This document shows, piece by piece, positions 16,321-26,965 of a stretch of 64,000 bases of DNA; the stretch's first letter is position 1, and the number at the start of each line of letters is the position of its first letter. The notes under the pieces are model-generated. The model saw only the letters and a list, made by a program, of their open reading frames with translations, did not search any database and had not been told where the DNA came from. This DNA comes from Haematobacter massiliensis (GTDB lineage: Bacteria; Pseudomonadota; Alphaproteobacteria; Rhodobacterales; Rhodobacteraceae). Where the stretch lies: the NCBI RefSeq assembly GCF_000740795.1, contig NZ_JGYG01000004.1, positions 1 to 64,000 of the forward strand. The letters are read 5' to 3'. The position numbers and the translations under genes were made by a program.

Positions 16321-17408
16321 GCCCCTACGCCCTCCAGCGCGGCGGCGACGTCCATGCTCTCGCGCGGCAGCACCCATCCTCCGTCGAGCCGCAGGTCCAC
16401 CGTCGCGCCCGGGGCAACCGGGCGGGGAAGGAGGACATCTATCGTGCCACCATCCTCCGCGCCGACGATCTCGCCCGTGGCGCGCCAGTCGCCGCCGCGA
16501 AAGGCCGTGTCATGCACGATCATGCGGAGGTCTCCGCTGCGTTCCACCGCCGTCACGTCACGGCTGCGCAGGCACAGCCAGCCCGGCCCCTGCTCTGCCG
16601 CGCCGGGAACGGAGAAGCGGCGTCCGGCGAGCATCACATCACACCGCCCCGAAGCCCTGCCCGTCACCTCCACCGGCACAGTCCGGCCCTTGCCGACGAA
16701 ACGGGCGACCATCGGCGTGGCGGGACGGAAGCACAGAACCTCAGGGCTGCCGGTCTGGGCAATCCGCCCCCGGTCCATCACCGCGACCTGCGTCGCAACG
16801 GCCATCGCCTCATCCTGATCGTGGGTGACGAAGACGAATGTAGTGCGGGAGGCGGCATGGATGCGCCGGAACTCCGCCAGCATCGTCTCCCGCAGATGGG
16901 CGTCCAGATTGGCGAGCGGCTCGTCCAGCAGGATCAGCCCCGGCCGCATGGCGAGTGATCGGGCCAGCGCCACCCGCTGCCGCTGCCCGCCCGACAATTC
17001 ATGCGGACGGCGCGCGCCGAAGCCCTGAAGGCCCACCATCTCCAGCGCCTCGCCGATCCGACGCTGTTCCTCCACCCGTCCCAGCCGCTGCAGCCGGAGG
17101 CCGAAGCCGATATTGCCCGCAACCGTCATATGGGGCCAGAGCGCATAGGACTGGAACACCATGCCAAGGCCGCGCGATTCCGGCGGCACGAACCCGCCCG
17201 GCCCCGCCATCACCCGGCCACCCAGCCGGATTTCGCCTGCATCCGGCCGCTCAAGGCCCGCGATCAGCCGCAACAAGGTGGTCTTGCCGCAGCCCGAAGG
17301 GCCGAGCAGGGCAAAGAACGCGCTCTCCGGCACGTGAAGCGACACATCATCCACCGCGGCGGAGCCGCCGAAGCTGCGGGTGACGGCGCGAAGATCAATC
17401 GTTGTCAT
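16317..17408 (-). CDS. ABC transporter ATP-binding protein, FbpC/PotA type
   Basis: The 363-residue ATPase has Walker A GPSGCGKTTLL, signature LSGGQRQRVAL, Walker B LILLDEPLANLD and the switch His in FVFVTHDQDEAMA. A C-terminal TOBE-type regulatory domain follows, from about residue 235. It pairs with the fused permease and binding protein encoded downstream. I chose the ATG at 17408 with AGGAGA upstream. A longer frame would start inside the promoter. A clear Pho box and a TTATAT -10 element lie just upstream. Confidence 0.92.
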   Translation of the reverse strand: MTTIDLRAVTRSFGGSAAVDDVSLHVPESAFFALLGPSGCGKTTLLRLIAGLERPDAGEIRLGGRVMAGPGGFVPPESRGLGMVFQSYALWPHMTVAGNIGFGLRLQRLGRVEEQRRIGEALEMVGLQGFGARRPHELSGGQRQRVALARSLAMRPGLILLDEPLANLDAHLRETMLAEFRRIHAASRTTFVFVTHDQDEAMAVATQVAVMDRGRIAQTGSPEVLCFRPATPMVARFVGKGRTVPVEVTGRASGRCDVMLAGRRFSVPGAAEQGPGWLCLRSRDVTAVERSGDLRMIVHDTAFRGGDWRATGEIVGAEDGGTIDVLLPRPVAPGATVDLRLDGGWVLPRESMDVAAALEGVGA

Positions 17409-17432
17409 GCGGTCTCCTGTCAGCGCCGGCAC

Positions 17433-17463
17433 ATATAACACCGGCGTGACAGCTCGGTGACAG
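17433..17463 (-). promoter_or_regulatory. Pho box and -10 element in front of the transporter ATPase
   Basis: On the minus strand two identical CTGTCAC half-sites (17457-17463 and 17446-17452) are separated by CGAG, giving the exact 7-4-7 layout of a PhoB box. Seven bases downstream lies TTATAT (17433-17438), a fair -10 hexamer, with the start codon 25 bases after it. The overlapping short inverted repeat CGCCGG/CCGGCG (17424-17446) may be incidental. Confidence 0.75.
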
Positions 17464-17471
17464 GGCGCATG

Positions 17472-19475
17472 CTACGCGCCGGTCAACAGCGCCCTTACCC
17501 GCCGGTTCAGCTGCTCCATGTCGAAGGGCTTGGTCAGGATCTGCATCCCCTTCTCCAGATCGCCATGATGCAACACCGCCTGCTCCGCATAGCCGGTGAT
17601 GAAAAGGATGCGAAGATCCGGCCGCGCCGCGCGCGCCGCATCGGCCACCTGCCGCCCGTTCATGCCGCCCGGCAGGCCGACATCCGTCACCAGCAGGTCT
17701 ATGTGCCGGTCGGAGTCGAGGATGCGCATGGCTTTCGGCCCATCAGCGGCTTCCAGCACGATGTAGCCCTCGTCCTCCAGACGCTCCATCGTCATCATGC
17801 GGATCAGCGGCTCATCATCGACGACGAGGATCGTACCGGTCGTGGAACCCGCCGCGGAACCCGCCGCGACCGGCGGGTTAACGGCCTGCCTGATCTCCAT
17901 GTCACGCCGCGGCAGATAGACGGTAAAGGTGCTTCCCTGGCCCGGCGCGGTCTCCAGCCGCACGCCTCCGCCGGACTGCCCGGCGAAACCGTAGACCATC
18001 GAAAGCCCCAGGCCCGTCCCCTGCCCCATCGGCTTTGTCGTGTAGAACGGCTCGAACACATGGGAGGCGACCTCCTCCGTCATGCCCGTCCCCGTGTCGG
18101 AGACGCTGAGCGTCACGTAGTCCCCGGGTTTCAGCCCGTAGCGGGGCGCCTCCTCCGGGTCCAACCGAGCATTGGCGGTGCGCAGGACGAGGCTCCCGCC
18201 ATGCGGCATGGCATCACGCGCGTTGATGCAGAGGTTGAGCAGCGCGCTTTCCAGTTGTCCCGGATCGGTGAAGGTGGTCCAGAGCGCGCTCTCGGCTTCC
18301 ATCTTCACGGTGATCTGCGGTCCCATGCTTCGGCCGATGAGATCGAGCATCCCCTCGACCAGCCGGTTCACCTCGAGGGGGCTGGGATCGAGCGTCTGGC
18401 GGCGGGAGAACGCCAGCAGGCGCTGGGTCAGCGCCGTGGCCCGCCGCGTCGCCGTCAGCGCGCCGGTGACATAGCGCTCCAGATCCTCCGCCCGCCCCTG
18501 CGCCAGCCGCTGCGACAGCATCTCCAGACTGCCCCCGATCCCCGCGAGCAGGTTGTTGAAGTCATGCGCGATGCCGCCGGTCAGCTGGCCCACCGCCTCC
18601 ATCTTCTGGCTGTGGCGGAGCGTCTCCTCCAGCGCCATGAGTTCGCTGGTCCGCTCCTCCACCCGCTGCTCCAGCGTGGCGTTGAGCCGCGCCAGCGCCG
18701 CCTCCGCCCGCCGCTGTTCGGTGATATCGTGAAAGAACACCGCCACCTGTCCCCGGCTCCGCGGCTCCAGCCGCAGCGCCGTCAGCTCAAGGTAGCGGCC
18801 CGTTGCGACGAGCTCCTGCTGAAACCTGATCGGCTCCCCGGTCCGCAGAACCGCGCCGTAGCGTTCGACCCAGGCATCCGCCTCATCCCCCACCATCTCA
18901 CGGAGTTTCTGGCCGACGACATTGGGGATGCCGGCATGACGGGCATAGGCGGCATTGGCGCGGATATGCACATAGTCGCTGTCCGGCCCGTGCGGCCCGT
19001 CGAAGAACTGGATGATACAGAACCCTTCGTCGATCGAATCGAACAGCCATTCATAGAAGGCCTCGCTCTCGTTCCGCAGCTTCTGTGCAAGAACGCGGTC
19101 GGTGACATCCGCGCCCTCGACAAAGATGCCGGTCACCTGATCCTCGGCGTTGCGGAGCGGCTGATAGACAAAATCGAGGTAGCGTATCTCGCGCGGCTCG
19201 TTGGGCGTGACCTGCACATCATAGCGCGCGGCATCGGCGCGGTAGGGTATGCCGGTGCGGAACACCTCATCCAGAATGTGCACAAAGCCCTGCGCCGCCG
19301 CCTCAGGCAACCCTTCCGCGACCGTAAGGCCAATCACTTCGCGCCCCCCGATCAGCTTCTGATAGCTGGGATTGGTCAGTTCGAAGCGATGCTCCGGCCC
19401 AGACAGAAGCGCCATGAAGGTGGGAGCCTGCTCGAACATCTGGGCAAGCACGGGGTTGAGCGTGGATCTGGTCAT
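17472..19475 (-). CDS. Hybrid sensor histidine kinase with PAS domains and receiver
   Basis: The 667-residue protein reads as follows. A PAS-like segment comes first (APTFMALLSGPEHRFELTN), then a second PAS (FDSIDEGFCIIQFFD), then a coiled linker. The histidine phosphoacceptor is in GQLTGGIAHDFNNLL (about His304), followed by the ATPase domain (NARDAM, DTGTGM, GTGLGLSMVYG) and a receiver domain with the phosphoacceptor Asp in LLVTDVGLP. There are no membrane helices, so it senses a cytoplasmic or redox/light-like signal. I chose the ATG at 19475 with GAGAG upstream. It lies 63 bases upstream of the Pho-boxed transporter cluster on the same strand, but a PhoR-type sensor architecture is absent. 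Confidence 0.88.
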   Translation of the reverse strand: MTRSTLNPVLAQMFEQAPTFMALLSGPEHRFELTNPSYQKLIGGREVIGLTVAEGLPEAAAQGFVHILDEVFRTGIPYRADAARYDVQVTPNEPREIRYLDFVYQPLRNAEDQVTGIFVEGADVTDRVLAQKLRNESEAFYEWLFDSIDEGFCIIQFFDGPHGPDSDYVHIRANAAYARHAGIPNVVGQKLREMVGDEADAWVERYGAVLRTGEPIRFQQELVATGRYLELTALRLEPRSRGQVAVFFHDITEQRRAEAALARLNATLEQRVEERTSELMALEETLRHSQKMEAVGQLTGGIAHDFNNLLAGIGGSLEMLSQRLAQGRAEDLERYVTGALTATRRATALTQRLLAFSRRQTLDPSPLEVNRLVEGMLDLIGRSMGPQITVKMEAESALWTTFTDPGQLESALLNLCINARDAMPHGGSLVLRTANARLDPEEAPRYGLKPGDYVTLSVSDTGTGMTEEVASHVFEPFYTTKPMGQGTGLGLSMVYGFAGQSGGGVRLETAPGQGSTFTVYLPRRDMEIRQAVNPPVAAGSAAGSTTGTILVVDDEPLIRMMTMERLEDEGYIVLEAADGPKAMRILDSDRHIDLLVTDVGLPGGMNGRQVADAARAARPDLRILFITGYAEQAVLHHGDLEKGMQILTKPFDMEQLNRRVRALLTGA

Positions 19476-20394
19476 TCTCTCACATGTCGGAAGGCATCGG
19501 CCCCGGACGGAGAGACCGATAAAACTCATTGCACGATCCCGCGGGGAAAGCGATGGAGACGTGGCGATGCCAGCTTGCCTTCTTCATAGCGCGTTGTCCC
19601 CTTGCCTCGTGCGTGGCCGCCTGTCCCCCGCAATCAGATGTCGCGGCGAGTCCTTCGGACAAGGAGCGTCAGCGCCAGATACCGGGGTTTGCGCCTTTCG
19701 CAAACTCAGGATGCTCGCCAACATGGAAACATCGGTTCCTTTCCCTGCTCCTCCGCGAGAAGCAGTACCGCGGAAGCGTTAGCACCGATGCGCCCAGCAT
19801 CGGCATGGACAGAACCTTGGACGCCGCCGGATCGCCCCTGCGCGGTTTGGTTCATCCGCTCCGCGCGGCCCACCCACCGCCGCGTGTTCTCCTGTGGCGC
19901 TGCCGCGATGCGGGTCCGATCACGCGGCGGGGCGCTTGCAGGCGGTATCGGTCGCTCTCGACACCATGTTCCGCTCGGTTCCGCCGATCTTTGGCGCTGA
20001 AGCGAAGGGGTTTGAGCAGACCGGCCGCCTCTGCCCCGGGGCTCGCATTCTCTCAGATAGCGGCGGGCAGCATTCTCGAGCAGATCTGCCCCACATCCGC
20101 CTCGGGGGAGGCGGTCCACGGTGCCCCTGCTGATCATCGCCTTGAGCAGATCTCCACATGCCGCCCTGGGCGTCCGCCTGCGACATCCGGCGGCAATTCG
20201 GGGCGTTTGCGGATGCCCGCCCGTCGAATTACCGACCTTGAGGGATTTCCGCCTCTGCGCAGATTTTTTCCAGCCTCACCGGTTTCCGGCCCGCGCCCTC
20301 TGGACCTCGCCTTGCCGCGGCGGTTTGAGTGCCTTGCCCTGCGCCCCCTCAGACGCCATTGCTGCTGCAAGTGATGTCGGAAGGAGCGAGACAG
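19476..20394. other. Intergenic region without a recognisable gene
   Basis: About 900 bases separate the divergent kinase and peptidase genes. Open frames on both strands are arginine- and proline-rich and lack domains or ribosome binding sites. Nothing specific is seen apart from the promoters that must lie near each end. Confidence 0.5.
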
Positions 20395-21585
20395 ATGATC
20401 GGAACCTCGGATGCCGGGCGAGAACTCGCGACGCTTTCCTCCGCCAGGGACGGGGTGCCAGCCATCCCGATCGAGGAACGCTTCGCGCGGATCGAGAAGG
20501 CCCGCCGCCTCATGCGCGATATGGGCGCTGGCGCACTCGTCGTCGGGGCCGGGGCGAGCCTTGCCTATTTCACTGGAATTCGCTGGACGATGATCGAACG
20601 GCTCGTGGCCATGGTCCTCGTCGGGGACAGGCCCCCCGTGATCCTCTGCCCCGCATTCGAGGAAGGCTCGCTGAGTGCTGAAATCGCCATCCCGGCAGAA
20701 ACACGGTTATGGCAGGAGGAAGAAAGCCCGGCCGCGCTGATCGCTTCCCTGCTCGCCGAAGGCGGCGTGGAGCGCGTGGCCATCGACCCCGCCTTGCCGT
20801 TTGGCATGGCCGATGCCATCGCCCGTGCCGCGCCCTCTTCCGATGTGATCTCCGCCGCCCCGGTGATCGATGGATGCCGGATGCACAAGTCACCGACCGA
20901 GATCGCCATCCTCCGCGCCGCGATGCAGATGACGCTCGAAGTCCATCGCCGCACCGCGCGCATTTTGCGCCCCGGACTCCGGGCGAGCGAGGTTCGCTCC
21001 TTCATCGAAGCCGCCCACCGCGCGATCGGCAGCGACGGAACCACCTTCGCCGCCGTGCAGTTCGGCGCCTCCACCGCCTATCCGCACGGTCTGCCGCAGG
21101 ATGATGTGCTGGCCGAGGGGGACATGGTGCTCGTCGATACCGGCTGCCTGCTCGAAGGTTATCATTCCGACCTCACCCGCACCTATGTCTTCGGGACGCC
21201 AGGAGCGGAGCAGCGCCGCTATTGGGAGATCGAGCAGGAAGCGCAACTGGCCGTCCACGCCGCCGCCGCACCCGGCGTGCCCTGCGGCGCGCTGGACGAT
21301 GCCGCCCGCATCGTGCTGGAGCGGCACGGCCTCGGCCCGGACTACCGCCTCCCCGGCCTGCCGCACCGGGCGGGTCACGGCATCGGCATGACCATCCACG
21401 AGGCGCCCTATCTGGTCCGGGGAAACCGGACGCCGCTCGCGCCGGGCATGTGCCTGTCGGACGAGCCGATGATCGTGGTGCCCGGCCGCTTCGGCATCCG
21501 GCTGGAGGATCACTTCCACATCACCGAAACAGGCGCGGACTGGTTCACCACGCCCGCGCCCTCGCTCGACCGGCCCTTCGGCTGA
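20395..21585 (+). CDS. M24-family metallopeptidase (Xaa-Pro dipeptidase type)
   Basis: The 396-residue protein has an N-terminal creatinase-like domain (FARIEKARRLMRDMGAGALVVGAG) and a pita-bread catalytic domain from about residue 175. The dinuclear metal ligands are visible: VLVDTGCLLEGYHSDLTRTYVFG (two Asp), GHGIGMTIHEAP (His), LSDEPMIV (Glu) and RLEDHFHIT (Glu). It cleaves N-terminal residues before proline, or a related amide. I chose the ATG at 20395 because GGAAGGAG lies about 8 bases upstream. It stands alone, convergent with oxyR. Confidence 0.88.
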   Translation: MIGTSDAGRELATLSSARDGVPAIPIEERFARIEKARRLMRDMGAGALVVGAGASLAYFTGIRWTMIERLVAMVLVGDRPPVILCPAFEEGSLSAEIAIPAETRLWQEEESPAALIASLLAEGGVERVAIDPALPFGMADAIARAAPSSDVISAAPVIDGCRMHKSPTEIAILRAAMQMTLEVHRRTARILRPGLRASEVRSFIEAAHRAIGSDGTTFAAVQFGASTAYPHGLPQDDVLAEGDMVLVDTGCLLEGYHSDLTRTYVFGTPGAEQRRYWEIEQEAQLAVHAAAAPGVPCGALDDAARIVLERHGLGPDYRLPGLPHRAGHGIGMTIHEAPYLVRGNRTPLAPGMCLSDEPMIVVPGRFGIRLEDHFHITETGADWFTTPAPSLDRPFG

Positions 21586-21759
21586 GAGCCGGGACGACGC
21601 TGTGACTGCCGCGGGCCGTCCGGGCCGTACCGGGAGGGTCGCCCGGCAGGCGAGCTGACCCTGCCTGTGATGCCTGCCCCGAGACTTGCGCCGTCCCCCG
21701 GGGGGAACGTCTGGCATCTGGTGCCGGGCATGGCCCGTCCAGCCCCGCGCGATCCGCGG

Positions 21760-24991
<3,232 letters not shown>

Positions 24992-25013
24992 GGCGGAGGA
25001 GACGATACGACCT

Positions 25014-25044
25014 GGCCCGGCGGTTCCCTCCGCCGGGCCATTTT
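25014..25044 (+). terminator. Rho-independent terminator after katG
   Basis: GGCCCGGCGG (25014-25023) pairs perfectly with CCGCCGGGCC (25030-25039) around a 6-base loop and is followed by ATTTT. It lies 22 bases after the katG stop. Confidence 0.88.
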
Positions 25045-25122
25045 ACATCCGATGCCGGCATGGAACAGGAGCGCCTGAGCCTGCGTTTGACTCACCCATG
25101 ACCGAGTGCAGGAGGACGCCCC

Positions 25123-25278
25123 ATGACCGGCCCGCAATCGCAAGACCAGAAACCCGAAGACAAGTCCCCCGCCCCCCATGAGCAGCGGAAGGACCAGCCG
25201 CTCAAGGAGATCGCCGACGAGCAGGATGATCCCGACCGCAAGGGCGGCCCCGCCCCCGCGCCCGGCGCGACAAAGTAG
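25123..25278 (+). CDS. Small hydrophilic protein of unknown function, 51 residues
   Basis: A short open frame starts at an ATG with a perfect AGGAGG ribosome binding site ending about 6 bases upstream. The product is highly charged and proline-rich (MTGPQSQDQKPEDKSPAPHE at the start, PLKEIADEQDDPD in the middle) with no hydrophobic core, so it is probably disordered. It lies after the katG terminator and is likely transcribed on its own. Small acidic proteins of this kind are common in Rhodobacteraceae but I know no function. Confidence 0.65.
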   Translation: MTGPQSQDQKPEDKSPAPHEQRKDQPLKEIADEQDDPDRKGGPAPAPGATK

Positions 25279-25985
25279 GACGGCAGACTTCAGGCGCGCA
25301 TTCGGAAAGCGAAGATACGCTGGCCGGGTCGGTGGACGGTTGCGAATGGCATCGGGCGCTCGGCGGAATTTTGCATCGGACGTCGGGTTATGACACCCGT
25401 TCACCAGACGTTGCGCGATCAGGTCATTCGTCGCTCAAGACTTTGCGGGGCCAAGTTGGCGTTTGCGCGCACGCGAACCGGAAAGCTTGCCAGTGCCGCA
25501 CAACCGGTATGCCAATAGCGGCACCGGGACTGTCGTGTAGCATCTCCAGCGACGCGTATTACCGAGGGGCATCCAGGCGGCAACGGTTTCCACCAGTGTC
25601 TAGTCGATAGCATCCGAGACGCAGGGGGGAGCAGCCAACTCCATCGCAACATGACCGGTGGAACCGGCAATCCACCCTGCAACCGGAACCAACACCACAC
25701 GTCAGGAAAAGCCCCGGATTTTCCGAAGCTTGACCCTCTGCCGCCGATCCTGATCCGAGATCTCCGCGGAATCTTCATGCGCAACTCGCAGGCCAGCCCG
25801 GTCGCGGGGGAGATAGAGGTCTGCGGCGATCTCCCATCTCCCTGGCGCCGCCTGACCGGGCATCGTCATGGCTCAATCGACACCGCAGGCTGAGCCTTGG
25901 CATCGCGACCCGCAGAGAGGCAGCTCCCTGCGCGACCACCCGCTTCAGCGCTGCAATGCACCTTGCCCGATCAGTTCTAAGGCCG
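25279..25985. other. Intergenic region, possibly debris
   Basis: About 700 bases without a convincing gene. It is visibly less GC-rich than the neighbours. A minus-strand frame at 25419-25784 is open for 121 codons but has no recognisable domain or ribosome binding site. Decayed mobile DNA is possible but I could not match any family. Confidence 0.45.
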
Positions 25986-26498
25986 CTACGACTTGGGGGC
26001 CGCGTGAATGGGATCGACCCAATAGACGCTCTCCGGCGGTTCCACCGGATCGACATCCGTTATGTTGACCACCACCGCTTCGTTGTCGGAGCGCACCAGC
26101 ACGCATTGCAGCACCTGGTCGGGGTCGGCGTTGATCTCCTGATGCGGCACATAGGGAGGGACGTAGATGAAGTCGCCCGGCCCCGCCTCCGCAACGAATT
26201 CCAGCCGCTCGCCCCAGCGGAGCCGCGCCCGCCCGCTCACCACATAGATCACGCTTTCCAGCGGGCCGTGGTGATGCACGCCGGTCTTGGCGTCCGGCTC
26301 GATCGCGACCGTGCCGGCCCAGATTTTCTGCGCGCCGACCCGGGCATGGTTGATCGCGGCCTGCCGGAACATGCCGGGTGTCTGGGCGGTGTTCGGGTCG
26401 AGCTGGTCGCCCTTGATGACCCGGACGCCATCGTATTTCCAGCGTGGCGTGTCATCCGGGTGGCCGTGGTCGTCGTCGTGGGAATGATCGTGCGGCAT
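25986..26498 (-). CDS. Cupin-domain protein with a histidine-rich N-terminus
   Basis: The 170-residue protein begins with a metal-binding-like stretch, MPHDHSHDDDHGHPDD. A single cupin barrel follows with both conserved motifs: TGVHHHGPLESVIYVVSG near residue 75 and PGDFIYVPPYVPHQEIN near residue 107. Single cupins bind one metal and act as enzymes or sensors. The ATG has AGGAGA upstream. It follows cueR by 61 bases on the same strand, so it probably belongs to the copper operon. Copper binding or copper-dependent chemistry is inferred from that context and from the His-rich tail. Confidence 0.85.
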   Translation of the reverse strand: MPHDHSHDDDHGHPDDTPRWKYDGVRVIKGDQLDPNTAQTPGMFRQAAINHARVGAQKIWAGTVAIEPDAKTGVHHHGPLESVIYVVSGRARLRWGERLEFVAEAGPGDFIYVPPYVPHQEINADPDQVLQCVLVRSDNEAVVVNITDVDPVEPPESVYWVDPIHAAPKS

Positions 26499-26559
26499 CT
26501 TCGGTCTCCTTCTTGGCCGAGAGGCTAGCGCCGCGCCCGCCGCACCGGAAGAGCCAATC

Positions 26560-26958
26560 TCACCCCTCGCCCTTCCCGGCAAGATCGGCGAGGATCGGGC
26601 ACTCCGGGCGCGCATCCCCGTGGCAGCACTCCACCAGCGTCCGCAGCGTGTCGCGCATGGCGGCGAGTTCGTCGATCTTGCGCTCGATCTCGCCCAGATG
26701 CCCCTCCGCGATGCGCCGCACATCGGCGGAGGCACGTCCCCTGTCGGAATAGAGCGCCAGCAGCGCCCGGCATTCCGCGATGGAAAAGCCGAGCGACCGG
26801 GCCCGGCCGAGAAAGCCCAGCCGGTGCAGATCCTGCGCGGAATAACTGCGGTAGCCATTGTCCCTCCGCGCCGGTGTGACGAGGCCGATATCCTCGTAAT
26901 ACCGGATGGTCTTGGCGGGCATGTCCAGCGCCTCGGACACTTCACCGATGTTCATCAC
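26560..26958 (-). CDS. cueR: Copper-responsive MerR-type regulator CueR
   Basis: The 132-residue protein has the MerR winged helix (MNIGEVSEALDMPAKTIRYYEDIGLV) and a dimerisation helix. Its Cu(I) loop CCHGDARPEC has Cys112 and Cys120 at the same positions as in E. coli CueR. Ser77, which distinguishes +1 ion sensors from divalent sensors, is also present (RASADV). It activates the copA promoter by DNA distortion when Cu(I), Ag(I) or Au(I) binds. The gene follows copA by 7 bases, so regulator and pump are made together. A second ATG one codon on could also serve as start. Confidence 0.92.
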   Translation of the reverse strand: MMNIGEVSEALDMPAKTIRYYEDIGLVTPARRDNGYRSYSAQDLHRLGFLGRARSLGFSIAECRALLALYSDRGRASADVRRIAEGHLGEIERKIDELAAMRDTLRTLVECCHGDARPECPILADLAGKGEG

Positions 26959-26965
26959 CTGCTCC

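Noticed and set aside
17457-19589. 710-codon plus-strand frame opposite the hybrid kinase
   Set aside because: The kinase motifs on the other strand are unambiguous, and this frame would run across the Pho box and both ends.
25419-25784. Degraded transposase on the minus strand
   Set aside because: Composition suggests debris, but no motif could be matched to a transposase family in any frame.
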